Origin: Bacteroidales bacterium UBA4116
Lineage (GTDB): Bacteria > Bacteroidota > Bacteroidia > Bacteroidales > Tannerellaceae
DNA length: 64,000 nt
Assembly (NCBI GenBank): GCA_002381645.1
Contig: DFXE01000007.1
Span: 183,201 to 247,200 of the forward strand
Reading direction: 5' to 3'
This document shows, piece by piece, positions 51,769 to 60,073 of the stretch. A program made the translations under genes and the position numbers. A model generated the notes under the pieces. It was given only the letters and a program-made list of their open reading frames with translations, ran no database searches and was not told the DNA's origin. Every line of letters starts with the position of its first letter. Positions within the stretch are counted from its first letter, which is position 1.

Positions 51769-52467
51769 TCAGTTATTACATTTTTCCCATACCAGTCGGG
51801 CGCGTTTCCAGTTTCGTGTCCAGTGCTGGTCGGTTTTCACATGTCCTTTTCGTACAAATTTGAATACGTTCTGCAGAGATTCGTTTACCGGGAACTCTTC
51901 TATATTACGGCTGACAACCCCTTCACGGGTACACTCTTGTCCAGTTTGGGTATCTGTCGAACCAAAGAGGCTCGGTTCGTTTGCCCATTCAAGTACAGAT
52001 GATTTCAACGATTCTTGTGTCAGCTCTTTTACCGGTGTTGAACCCAGTTCAGGCACAGTCGGCAGATCAAACATATAAGCGTAAAACCTGACTTCTTCCC
52101 ATGACAACCAGGTATCGAGGCATCGCACAGCAAAGATGAAATAATACGATCCGATCTTTTTATATTCGATGGAATGGACGGCATACAGGTTTTCCCCAAA
52201 CAGTTCAACATCACCCAGGTCATTTTTGATAAGTTGCCACCGTTCCCTGATCTGGTTGGTCCACGGGGAAGTCGTAGGTGCCGCATGCGAACGAGCAAAT
52301 ACACCGAACTGGTTCAAACAGTTGTTCTCACCGTCCAGTTTTTCCGTATGTAACAAAGTTTCTATCCGTTGGATATCCTCCCAATATGTATGGTTGATGC
52401 GGTCGTCGCTTGTCGTTCCCGGTGAAAAAGGATAATGATACGTGCGACCGTATTTTTGCGATAACAT
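51769..52467 (-). CDS. ATP-dependent RNA ligase (T4 Rnl-like nucleotidyltransferase)
   Basis: 232 aa. Nucleotidyltransferase motifs of the DNA/RNA ligase superfamily: motif I TEKLDGENN with Lys43 as the AMP-accepting residue, a motif-III-like GENLYAVHSIEYKKIGSYYFIF region, motif IV REGVVSRN (Glu182) and motif V FKFVRKGHVK (Lys203/Lys207). It lacks the OB-fold of DNA ligases and is short, like compact RNA ligases. It would join 5'-phosphate to 3'-OH RNA ends. It is the fourth gene of the operon, 17 bp after the macro-domain gene. Confidence 0.9.
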   Translation of the reverse strand: MLSQKYGRTYHYPFSPGTTSDDRINHTYWEDIQRIETLLHTEKLDGENNCLNQFGVFARSHAAPTTSPWTNQIRERWQLIKNDLGDVELFGENLYAVHSIEYKKIGSYYFIFAVRCLDTWLSWEEVRFYAYMFDLPTVPELGSTPVKELTQESLKSSVLEWANEPSLFGSTDTQTGQECTREGVVSRNIEEFPVNESLQNVFKFVRKGHVKTDQHWTRNWKRARLVWEKCNN

Positions 52468-52484
52468 TGTCTTTCTTATTATAA

Positions 52485-52964
52485 TTATTCAAAATCATAG
52501 ACGAATACATCGATCCCATTTGCTGATAAAGTTTTCTTTATCAAGGGTTCGACTTTTTCCCATTTCCCTCCGGCAAGTCCGCAGCCTATCCTTGGCATAT
52601 GAACGCTTGCCTGTAAGGATGCAGCTTCGGTTGCCAGACTGCCGAGGCATTGTTCGACTGCTTCATACCGGATTGGGGCTCCCGTGCTCCGTGAAACCTT
52701 TATCCCCTTTTGCCCGATCATGTTGGCCACATAGATATACTTCTCTACTTTGACCAATTGGATACTGCCCAACATAAAATCATTGGCCGCACGATCACGG
52801 TACCATTGCCGGTAAGCAATTTCAGGCTCTTTCCAGCGTTTTGAGATTGCCATAACAAACCCTTTTCCCCATCCCCCTATGTCGTTACAGATATGTGCTA
52901 TTATTTTTACACCGTTTGCCTGTGGAGAAGTAGCATCTCCTTTTATATATATGATATCTTTCAT
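52485..52964 (-). CDS. Macro-domain protein
   Basis: 159 aa, one macro domain. ADP-ribose-binding loops: IIAHICNDIGGWGKGFVMAI (loop 1) and the catalytic-loop-like PRIGCGLAGGKWEKVEPLI (loop 2). This is closest to ALC1/OARD1- or Poa1-like members, which hydrolyse ADP-ribosyl glutamate or ADP-ribose 1-phosphate. In a ligase operon it may process ADP-ribose derivatives that arise from RNA-end phosphate removal, or reverse ADP-ribosylation of RNA or protein. The role here is inference. 88 bp after the AAA-M41 gene. Confidence 0.9.
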   Translation of the reverse strand: MKDIIYIKGDATSPQANGVKIIAHICNDIGGWGKGFVMAISKRWKEPEIAYRQWYRDRAANDFMLGSIQLVKVEKYIYVANMIGQKGIKVSRSTGAPIRYEAVEQCLGSLATEAASLQASVHMPRIGCGLAGGKWEKVEPLIKKTLSANGIDVFVYDFE

Positions 52965-53052
52965 CGTTCTTTAATTTAATATTCTCATAACTCTAAACCT
53001 TAACACCGACTTTTATTACGGAAAATGATTTTTCACCTATCCATATCTTTCA

Positions 53053-55110
53053 TCACTTCTGTTCCATTTTTTGTTCTTCATATTCACTGACCAGTTCTTT
53101 TAAGTGTTTTCGGTAAAACAGGAAATCGGCATCCTCAATAATATCTTCCAGATCGAAATCCGATGCATACTTACCTACGTAGTTTTTAATCTGTTCTTTG
53201 GTCATGGTCCGTTTATCACTTAAATGATCCGCCATCATAATTAATAACTTCTTTTGCTTCCGCAACGTATCTTCCGCCAGTCGTTCAGCTTTAACAAGAA
53301 TATCTTTAGCTTCCTTGTTCACTGTACGGCTGTTGTTGTCGAAAATTACCAAAGGAGTAGCGTTATTCATATGCTCATTACTGAAAGCAGCCTTCACCTC
53401 TCCCATACCGCATGCATAAAATACATGAGTAGCGAGTTGGGTAGCTTTACTCAGGTCTGAACTCGAACCTATCGTCACGTTTTCATCACCGAAAATAATC
53501 CGTTCGGCCACTAATCCTCCAAGCAATACAGCCAGGCGGTTGATAACATCTTTCTTTGAAATATAATTCCATTCCGGACGCGAAAGCACAAATCCATCGC
53601 TTTTACTGTCGGCCGTCACGGAAAATACCACATCAGGAATCGTTTTCATCAAAACTGCCGAAAGGATCGCATGCCCGCTCTCATGAACCGCTACAATAGC
53701 CTGTTCGTCGTTACGTTTCTCCTGACGCAGCTTTCCAAGTATCAACGGTTGCTGGTCGATGATATAATGGATCAGCACACCTTCTTTCAGAAAGTCGATT
53801 TGCAAAGCTACATGATCCTTTTCCGACATAGATTTATTAGTGTGCAGATACAGGGAATCAGCTGTAAACCCTTTCAGGTAGATCTCGTTCAGTATCTTCC
53901 CCAGACGGGTATTGATAATTTGATGTACAGTGGTGAACACCGGCCGTGTACCTTGTGTCGGATAAACGCCTTCCTGATAGATCAATTCTTCCAGGCTCTT
54001 ATCAAACGTCATCTCCAATCCGTAAATATCCGTAACTTTTTTCTTTATTTTTCCGAGTTCCAAACGGATAATCTCGTAAAATGTTTTCTCGTTGAAAGCC
54101 GGATAAATAATATGATTATTCCCCAAACGGGCGATTTGCTCGCTACGGAAACGGTTCAACAACGCTTGTTTAACTTCCGTCACCGTTATCTCTTTCGACT
54201 GGCGATGAAACTCGTTCGCACTCATATCCGGATTGAAATTCCGGCTCATCGTGTACACCTCATCCAGATTACCCATCACAAAGATCAGGGCTTTTGTACA
54301 ATCCACGGTTTTAGGTTTCATTGCCGCTTTATACAAAAATATCAGATAATCCACCGAATCATCACCGTCCATTTCATTCAGCTTTTCCCGTATCTCGTTT
54401 TTTGATAGAAACATATGGGCAGTCAGATTAAAAATGGTGTCGAGTTCGTTATCCGAGACAAAAGGAACTTTCCCTTCACTTTCCGCCTGCGGTTTATCAT
54501 ACGGGTTGACCGTATCCCAATATATGCCTTCATTCCCGGTAATAAAGCCTTTCTCCACTTCTACCCCTTTAGTTAAAGCAAGGTCGAGCTTTTTTATCAG
54601 TTTAAGAAACCAGTTCAGATGGTACTCGAAATTGACAACATCGAACTTTCCGCAATCCAGCAAGTCCCAAACCGCGCGGATAGAAGCACGGTCTATTTCC
54701 TCCTGGTCTTCATTAATTGTCCGTGCCAGTTGAAATTCATCCAATCCGATTATCACAGGTTCGCCGTCACAACTCGCATGCATTTCCTTAAAGGTTTCCT
54801 GTATATCGAAATAAGAACCTGAACATTCTCCCAGGTCGAAACGGAAATAATGCCCGCCATATCCGGTCAATTCGGCAAACCGCTTGATCACTGACGTTTT
54901 TCCGATTCCCGTCAATCCCCACAAATTGATGATCAAAGGACGATCCTGCATTTCAGGGAAAAAGAACCAGGAACTAACAGCTGTCGAGATCTGGTCTATA
55001 ACCGTATCTATCCCTACAAATTCCCTTTTCAGTTGGATAATTGCATTATTCAGTACTCCTTGTTTGTGAGACAGTTGTTGTCTGTACTGTTCTATTTTAT
55101 TCTGTTCCAT
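53053..55110 (-). CDS. Soluble AAA+ ATPase fused to an M41 (FtsH-type) metalloprotease
   Basis: 685 aa, no transmembrane segment, so likely cytosolic unlike FtsH. AAA+ domain (~30-420): Walker A GLTGIGKTS (65-73), Walker B VIIGLDEFQL (~119-127), and a sensor-2-like YPTQGTRPVF (~383-392), with GTRP resembling the HSP100/ClpA-ClpX D2 style rather than FtsH. M41 domain (~465-670): zinc motif HESGH (476-480), third ligand likely Asp552 in GSSSDLSKATQL, and a C-terminal FtsH-like helical part. It probably unfolds and degrades proteins at damaged RNA complexes; the target is unknown. Its ATG is 3 bp from the RtcB stop. Confidence 0.9.
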   Translation of the reverse strand: MEQNKIEQYRQQLSHKQGVLNNAIIQLKREFVGIDTVIDQISTAVSSWFFFPEMQDRPLIINLWGLTGIGKTSVIKRFAELTGYGGHYFRFDLGECSGSYFDIQETFKEMHASCDGEPVIIGLDEFQLARTINEDQEEIDRASIRAVWDLLDCGKFDVVNFEYHLNWFLKLIKKLDLALTKGVEVEKGFITGNEGIYWDTVNPYDKPQAESEGKVPFVSDNELDTIFNLTAHMFLSKNEIREKLNEMDGDDSVDYLIFLYKAAMKPKTVDCTKALIFVMGNLDEVYTMSRNFNPDMSANEFHRQSKEITVTEVKQALLNRFRSEQIARLGNNHIIYPAFNEKTFYEIIRLELGKIKKKVTDIYGLEMTFDKSLEELIYQEGVYPTQGTRPVFTTVHQIINTRLGKILNEIYLKGFTADSLYLHTNKSMSEKDHVALQIDFLKEGVLIHYIIDQQPLILGKLRQEKRNDEQAIVAVHESGHAILSAVLMKTIPDVVFSVTADSKSDGFVLSRPEWNYISKKDVINRLAVLLGGLVAERIIFGDENVTIGSSSDLSKATQLATHVFYACGMGEVKAAFSNEHMNNATPLVIFDNNSRTVNKEAKDILVKAERLAEDTLRKQKKLLIMMADHLSDKRTMTKEQIKNYVGKYASDFDLEDIIEDADFLFYRKHLKELVSEYEEQKMEQK

Positions 55111-55113
55111 ACA

Positions 55114-56511
55114 TTATTCTTTGTTCATTCGTACTATACGGGGCATAAAACGCCCGTGTATGTCTACCAGCGACTTCTGTGCATCCATCACGCGGCTGAT
55201 ATCTTTATACGCCAGCGGCATTTCCTCTATGCTCCCTCCGATCAAGGTAACGCCTGCCTGAGCAAGCATCTTTTTCAAGGATGACCGCGTGAACTGTTCC
55301 CTTGCCTTTTGCCTCGACATGGTGCGGCCAGCTCCGTGGGAAGCCGAATTCAACGCTTCACTCACCCCTTTCCCACACACCAGATATCCCGCATCAGCCA
55401 TATTACCGGGTATAAAACCGCCTACTCCCTTAGCCGCAGGTGTTGCACCTTTACGGTGTACAATCGCATACTGTCCGGCAGCAATCTCTTCCCGCCAGGC
55501 AAAATTATGATGATTACTGACATTCGACAGAGCCTTTATTCCCAACGCTTTCGAAAGGTTGATATGGATCCTTTCGTGGCATGCCCGGGCAAAATCTCCT
55601 GCCAGATTCATACTCATCCAGTATTCCTGTCCGGCTTCCGTAGATAAATCCAACCATGCGAAATGCTGTGCCTGCCGTGGAAGCCTGCAGGTTTCACGTG
55701 CAATCCTGCTGTATTCGCCGGCGATCGTAGCCCCTAAACCCCGTGATCCGGAATGCGATAACAGCGCCATGTACCTGCCTGCGGGAATACCGAGAACGTT
55801 TTTATCGTACAATTCTATTTCTCCGAACTCCACGAAATGATTGCCCCCACCAGAAGTTCCCAACTGCTTCACTGCCTTACCGTGCAATTTCTTCAATAAA
55901 GGTGTCAGGCTGAATTCTTCCCTGTCGAGTATCCCGTGCTCCTGTCCGAAAGGCAATCCGCCCTCCATACCAAAGTGCGTAAACTCTTTTAGCGCTTCTT
56001 TGATCCGGTGCGCGTACCGCGTGATAAAATCCGCCTTTACGTCAAAGACCGACAGGCTCATACGGCAACCGATATCCAACCCCACGGCATAAGGGATAAC
56101 CACATTCCGGGTTGCCAGCACCCCTCCTATCGGAAGACCGTATCCGGCATGCGCATCCGCCATTAAAGCGCCCCCTACCGTGACAGGCAACCGCATAGCC
56201 AATTCCATTTGTTGCTTGGCAAGATTGTCGATAAACCTATTACCATACGTTTTATACGGCATGGCTTCTTCCGTCAGTTCCCAAACTGCATACGGTTTGC
56301 CGATTTGTGTAGGAGCAAAATGCTCAGCCAGTTTACACCACACCTTATCATTTTTATATTTGTCAGGATAATGCAATAAATCGTTCAGCGTACGGTGTAC
56401 TTCTTCTTTAGAAGTATGTTTGCAATGTTTATTTATGATGACCGTAGCTATACTACGCGATATATTATCGGTATATCCCAACTTACTTAATTCTTTAAGT
56501 CGTATTCCCAT
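55114..56511 (-). CDS. rtcB: RNA-splicing ligase RtcB
   Basis: 465 aa. The Mn2+/GTP-dependent RtcB signatures are intact: DAHAGYGLPIGGVLAT, VGLDIGCRMSL, GTSGGGNHFVEFG, SHSGSRGLGATIA, YAIVHRKGATPAAKG, GNMADAGYLVCG and ASHGAGRTMSR (guanylated His in SHGAGR). RtcB joins 3'-phosphate or 2',3'-cyclic-phosphate ends directly to 5'-OH RNA. There is no RtcA, archease or RtcR gene beside it. It is the first gene of the operon, behind a ~230-nt leader. Confidence 0.97.
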   Translation of the reverse strand: MGIRLKELSKLGYTDNISRSIATVIINKHCKHTSKEEVHRTLNDLLHYPDKYKNDKVWCKLAEHFAPTQIGKPYAVWELTEEAMPYKTYGNRFIDNLAKQQMELAMRLPVTVGGALMADAHAGYGLPIGGVLATRNVVIPYAVGLDIGCRMSLSVFDVKADFITRYAHRIKEALKEFTHFGMEGGLPFGQEHGILDREEFSLTPLLKKLHGKAVKQLGTSGGGNHFVEFGEIELYDKNVLGIPAGRYMALLSHSGSRGLGATIAGEYSRIARETCRLPRQAQHFAWLDLSTEAGQEYWMSMNLAGDFARACHERIHINLSKALGIKALSNVSNHHNFAWREEIAAGQYAIVHRKGATPAAKGVGGFIPGNMADAGYLVCGKGVSEALNSASHGAGRTMSRQKAREQFTRSSLKKMLAQAGVTLIGGSIEEMPLAYKDISRVMDAQKSLVDIHGRFMPRIVRMNKE

Positions 56512-56784
56512 TGTTTTAAAGAAAACTCATCCGCAAAATGCCGATGTCATTAATTAAATAAATATTTTGATTGAATTGTGGAACTAATTAACCTCCACCG
56601 GCAGCAGCATCCGGCATTGTAAAGACAAGCAGTTATTAACGCCCTTCATCCCGAAGGGCAGGCTTAGTCCCGATTGATATGTATTATAATTTCTCCAGCA
56701 TTGTAGTACCCTTTCAAACTTTAGGGTTCATACTAAAATCGGCAGCAAAGATAATAGGTTTGGCTTTATTAACAACTATTTTCC
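56512..56784 (-). promoter_or_regulatory. Leader and promoter region of the RNA-repair operon
   Basis: The minus strand has a -7 box TATCTTTG (56746-56753), putting the start of transcription near 56739 and giving a leader of about 230 nt before rtcB. The leader carries a hairpin GCCCTTC-N5-GAAGGGC (56641-56659). No sigma-54-like -24/-12 pair was recognised. The folE stop borders it on the right, and no other gene is seen. Confidence 0.5.
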
Positions 56785-57378
56785 TTATTTTTTTATAAGG
56801 TTCATAAATTCTTCACGAGTTTTGGCTTGCTGAAAGAATCCTGTAAAGTCGGATGTGGTGGTCAGTGAATTCTGTTTGGCAACTCCACGCATCTGCATGC
56901 ACATGTGCTGGGCCTCGATTACCACCATTACTCCCAGGGGGTTCAGTGTCTTCTGTATACATTCTTTGATCTGCAGGGTCATCCGTTCCTGTATCTGCAG
57001 GCGTCTTGCAAAGATGTCGACCACCCTTGGTATTTTACTCAAACCGGTAATGTATTTATTGGGGATATAAGCCACATGCGCTTTACCGAAGAAGGGCAGC
57101 ATATGATGTTCGCAAAGGGAGAAAAAGTCTATATCCTTTACAATAACCATTTGTTTATAATCCTCTTCAAGGAATTTTGCCGAAGCCAACACTTTCTCAG
57201 GGTCTTCATAATATCCACCCGTCAGGTATTGCATGGCTTTAGCTACCCGGTCGGGCGTTTTCAGCAAACCTTCACGTCCGGTGTTTTCACCTAATAAACC
57301 GATAATTTCTTTATAATGCGAAGCCAGGTCATGCTGGATTTGTAAGGCTTTGTTATCCGTGTTTTCTGTTTCTTTCAT
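56785..57378 (-). CDS. folE: GTP cyclohydrolase I
   Basis: 197 aa. Motifs: LLGENTGREGLLKTPDRVAKAMQYL, zinc-site Cys-His in SLCEHHMLPFFGKAHVAYIP, and the second zinc Cys in VIEAQHMCMQMRGV. It makes dihydroneopterin triphosphate from GTP, the first step of folate synthesis. Seventeen bp after the SPOR-protein gene, at the end of a cluster also holding tpiA. Confidence 0.97.
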   Translation of the reverse strand: MKETENTDNKALQIQHDLASHYKEIIGLLGENTGREGLLKTPDRVAKAMQYLTGGYYEDPEKVLASAKFLEEDYKQMVIVKDIDFFSLCEHHMLPFFGKAHVAYIPNKYITGLSKIPRVVDIFARRLQIQERMTLQIKECIQKTLNPLGVMVVIEAQHMCMQMRGVAKQNSLTTTSDFTGFFQQAKTREEFMNLIKK

Positions 57379-57394
57379 GAGTTGGGGGCAAACA

Positions 57395-57913
57395 TTAATA
57401 ATAATAATCCAAAGGCACTCTTACCTCTTCCCTTACAATATACATCTCTTTCCCGTATGCAGGAAAAGCCTGTGACAATTGACGCTGCATAAAATAGGCT
57501 TCCTCATGCGAATTGTAATCACCTACACGCAGTCGCCAGAAAGGCGCGTTAAATGTCACGTATGTTGTAAGATTGGGAAAAGCCTCTTTAATTTCCGTTT
57601 CTTTCCTGAATGCTTCATCTTTTGCCGTACGGTCGTTACCGGTAAATACCTGTACACGGTATCCCTGCAACCTGAGGAAGGAACGTCCGTCGGATGTTAC
57701 GACATTCATTCCCGACTGACGCGAGCCGACCATATTCCGGATTGCCTGCGGCTGGTCTATCGTCACCTCGCCTTTTCCCGGCTCTGATTTTGTCAGTTCA
57801 TCAAAAATAGTGGTCGTATGCCCCTGCTGTCCTGCTCCTGCCGGGTCCTGGGCATATACTGCCGGAATACCAATTATGGCGGCAATGAGTGTTATTAAAA
57901 AAAATCTGATCAT
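57395..57913 (-). CDS. SPOR-domain exported protein
   Basis: 172 aa. Signal peptide (IRFFLITLIAAIIGIPAVYAQ). The C-terminal ~80 residues, LQGYRVQVFTGNDRTAKDEAFRKETEIKEAFP and WRLRVGDYNSHEEAYFMQRQL, are a SPOR domain, which binds denuded peptidoglycan. It is probably periplasmic. It lies between tpiA and folE in a run of five genes on the same strand (DUF1599, DoxX-like, tpiA, SPOR, folE), an arrangement I recall as typical of Bacteroidales. Confidence 0.9.
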   Translation of the reverse strand: MIRFFLITLIAAIIGIPAVYAQDPAGAGQQGHTTTIFDELTKSEPGKGEVTIDQPQAIRNMVGSRQSGMNVVTSDGRSFLRLQGYRVQVFTGNDRTAKDEAFRKETEIKEAFPNLTTYVTFNAPFWRLRVGDYNSHEEAYFMQRQLSQAFPAYGKEMYIVREEVRVPLDYYY

Positions 57914-57999
57914 TCGTAAATTCTGATATTTAGTATCCTCTTCAGAGATAACAATCGCTTGATCCGTTTGTTTTCTCTAAAGAGGAAAAATGAAATCAA

Positions 58000-58755
58000 T
58001 TAAAACGCTTCAACAATCGGAAGGAATTTCTCAACTGAAAGCGACGCACCGCCTATCAATCCGCCGTCCACATCCGGTTTAGCAACAAGGTCTTTTGCAT
58101 TTTCCGCATTCATACTACCTCCGTAAAGGATCGTACAATCATCGGCTATCGTCTGACCGAATTTACCGGCGATGGTTTTACGGATATGGGCATGAATTTC
58201 CTGAGCCTGGTCGGAAGTAGCCGTTTTACCGGTACCGATAGCCCAAACCGGTTCGTATGCGATAACCAGTTTAGCAAAATCATCAGCCGACAAGTCGAAT
58301 AATGCTTCTTTTATCTGGGCATCCACCACTTCGAAATGTTTACCGGCTTCTCTTTCTTCCAATACTTCACCGATACAGAAAATAGGCGTAAGACCGTTTG
58401 CCAAGGCAATATTTACTTTCGTTTTTAATATTTCTGATGTTTCATGATAATACTGACGTCTTTCGGAATGGCCTAAGATAACATATTTAGCGCCAGTGGA
58501 AGCAACCATCGCAGCCGATACCTCTCCGGTATAAGCGCCTTTGTCTTTATCGGCACAATTTTGTGCAGCAACACCGATCACTGACGTGTCGATCGCTTCG
58601 GCCACACTGGCAAGATGAGTAAAAGGAGTTCCGATCACCACATCGCATTTTAAAGTTTTACCTTTCAATGCTTCATTTAATCCTTTAGCCAATGCCAGAC
58701 CTTCAGGAAGCGTAGTGTTCATTTTCCAGTTTCCGGCAATAATATTCTTTCTCAT
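58000..58755 (-). CDS. tpiA: Triosephosphate isomerase
   Basis: 251 aa TIM barrel. NWKMNTTLPEGLALAK (substrate Asn/Lys), GHSERRQYYHET (catalytic His), YEPVWAIGTGKTATSDQAQE (catalytic Glu) and the C-terminal GGLIGGASL phosphate loop are all intact. It interconverts dihydroxyacetone phosphate and glyceraldehyde 3-phosphate in glycolysis. Confidence 0.98.
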   Translation of the reverse strand: MRKNIIAGNWKMNTTLPEGLALAKGLNEALKGKTLKCDVVIGTPFTHLASVAEAIDTSVIGVAAQNCADKDKGAYTGEVSAAMVASTGAKYVILGHSERRQYYHETSEILKTKVNIALANGLTPIFCIGEVLEEREAGKHFEVVDAQIKEALFDLSADDFAKLVIAYEPVWAIGTGKTATSDQAQEIHAHIRKTIAGKFGQTIADDCTILYGGSMNAENAKDLVAKPDVDGGLIGGASLSVEKFLPIVEAF

Positions 58756-58789
58756 AAGTTCAATAAATTAATATGTAATACAATAATTC

Positions 58790-60070
58790 TTAATTTGTCA
58801 TTTCCGGTATTTTCTTTCGGCGAAAACGAAAGAAGTCATATATCCAAACGAACAGCAAAGGTAAGGTAAAACCTAATATGTTTACAGGTATCCAACGGTT
58901 TCGTTTATTATCCGCCGGATTTCCTGCCAGGTATTTGTCTAATGTCTCTCCTATCTCCTCCTCTTCGGGTATGTCGTTATAATGCCATTTCATCAGTACC
59001 ACGCCATCCCTTAGTAAAACCAAACCGGGGTTTGAACGGATGATCGTTTTCAGTAAAACATCATCCGCATGCAGAAACGGGTATTCCGCTCCCGTTATAT
59101 CATTCCACGGACCGATCTCATCGGCCGAAGAGCCGGTAATGGCATAAAAGGGTATCTGATGCTCCAGCGCATAATCATATACGTTATTTATTTCATCAAT
59201 CCGTTCATCGCTTGCGTCTTCCAGCTTTGAGATGATAAGTAAAAGCATTGCATTGGGATTATGAAGGATCATATCCGATACATCTTCGTCATCGTTATCA
59301 AATACCGTAAAAGATTCAATTTCCGGAACGTAACCCTGACTGATCAGTTCGGTTTTTGTATCCACAAATGTCCATGTCGAGTCATCAGCAGGATAATCTT
59401 CAAGGGTAAATTCTTTTTTCACCCCGTCTTTTTCATAAATAAAGATGTATTTATATTCATCTTCCGGAGCTCCTTCGGGTGTAGACATCAATTCGGGAAT
59501 ATTAGCGCCTATTTTATACGGCCGGAAGTCAAGCAGCGGAAGGTGGTTATAATTGTAGTACGAAAAGCCTATGCTGTAAACATACGAAAACAGGGCCACA
59601 AACCAATAGACTTTGAATGAGAAAACCTGGAATAATCGCTGGTTGTATATAAAGACAAAAACAGAAGCCGCCAGCAGGACTATATTTTTATAAAAGGTTT
59701 GCCAGTTGGTAATGACAAGCGCTTCGCCGAAACATCCGCAATCTGAAACCGGATCAAAAACAGCCAGGTAAAGCGTCAGGGGAGTCATTACCGCCATAAA
59801 GAGAAGCACCAGGAAAGAGGTATACCGGCGGTATACTCCAAAAAACATGCAGACCCCCAGGGTGAATTCGACAGCGCTCAGGTTGAAAGAAGCAAGTAAA
59901 GATAAAGGTTTCAGCATATCGGTCCCGAATGCCGTAAGGTAATCATTGATCTTAATGGCAAATCCTACCGGATCGATCGCTTTTACAAAACCGGAAAATA
60001 TAAATACTACCCCGATAAGCAAACGGCATAATTCAGCAACGATTTTGATAATTTTATCTTTAACACCCAT
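58790..60070 (-). CDS. DoxX/MauE-like membrane protein with thioredoxin-like C-terminus (BT_3928 family)
   Basis: 426 aa. N-terminal DoxX/MauE-type membrane domain (~1-165) with GVVFIFSGFVKAIDPVGFAIKI and the Cys pair DPVSDCGCFGEALVITNWQTFYKNI typical of this group. A thioredoxin-like region (~180-385) follows, and a final membrane helix near the C-terminus (IPVNILGFTLPLLFVWIYDFF). It may handle electrons or maturation of exported thiol proteins; not established. It starts 4 bp after the DUF1599 gene and precedes tpiA by 34 bp. Confidence 0.88.
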   Translation of the reverse strand: MGVKDKIIKIVAELCRLLIGVVFIFSGFVKAIDPVGFAIKINDYLTAFGTDMLKPLSLLASFNLSAVEFTLGVCMFFGVYRRYTSFLVLLFMAVMTPLTLYLAVFDPVSDCGCFGEALVITNWQTFYKNIVLLAASVFVFIYNQRLFQVFSFKVYWFVALFSYVYSIGFSYYNYNHLPLLDFRPYKIGANIPELMSTPEGAPEDEYKYIFIYEKDGVKKEFTLEDYPADDSTWTFVDTKTELISQGYVPEIESFTVFDNDDEDVSDMILHNPNAMLLLIISKLEDASDERIDEINNVYDYALEHQIPFYAITGSSADEIGPWNDITGAEYPFLHADDVLLKTIIRSNPGLVLLRDGVVLMKWHYNDIPEEEEIGETLDKYLAGNPADNKRNRWIPVNILGFTLPLLFVWIYDFFRFRRKKIPEMTN

Positions 60071-60073
60071 GTT

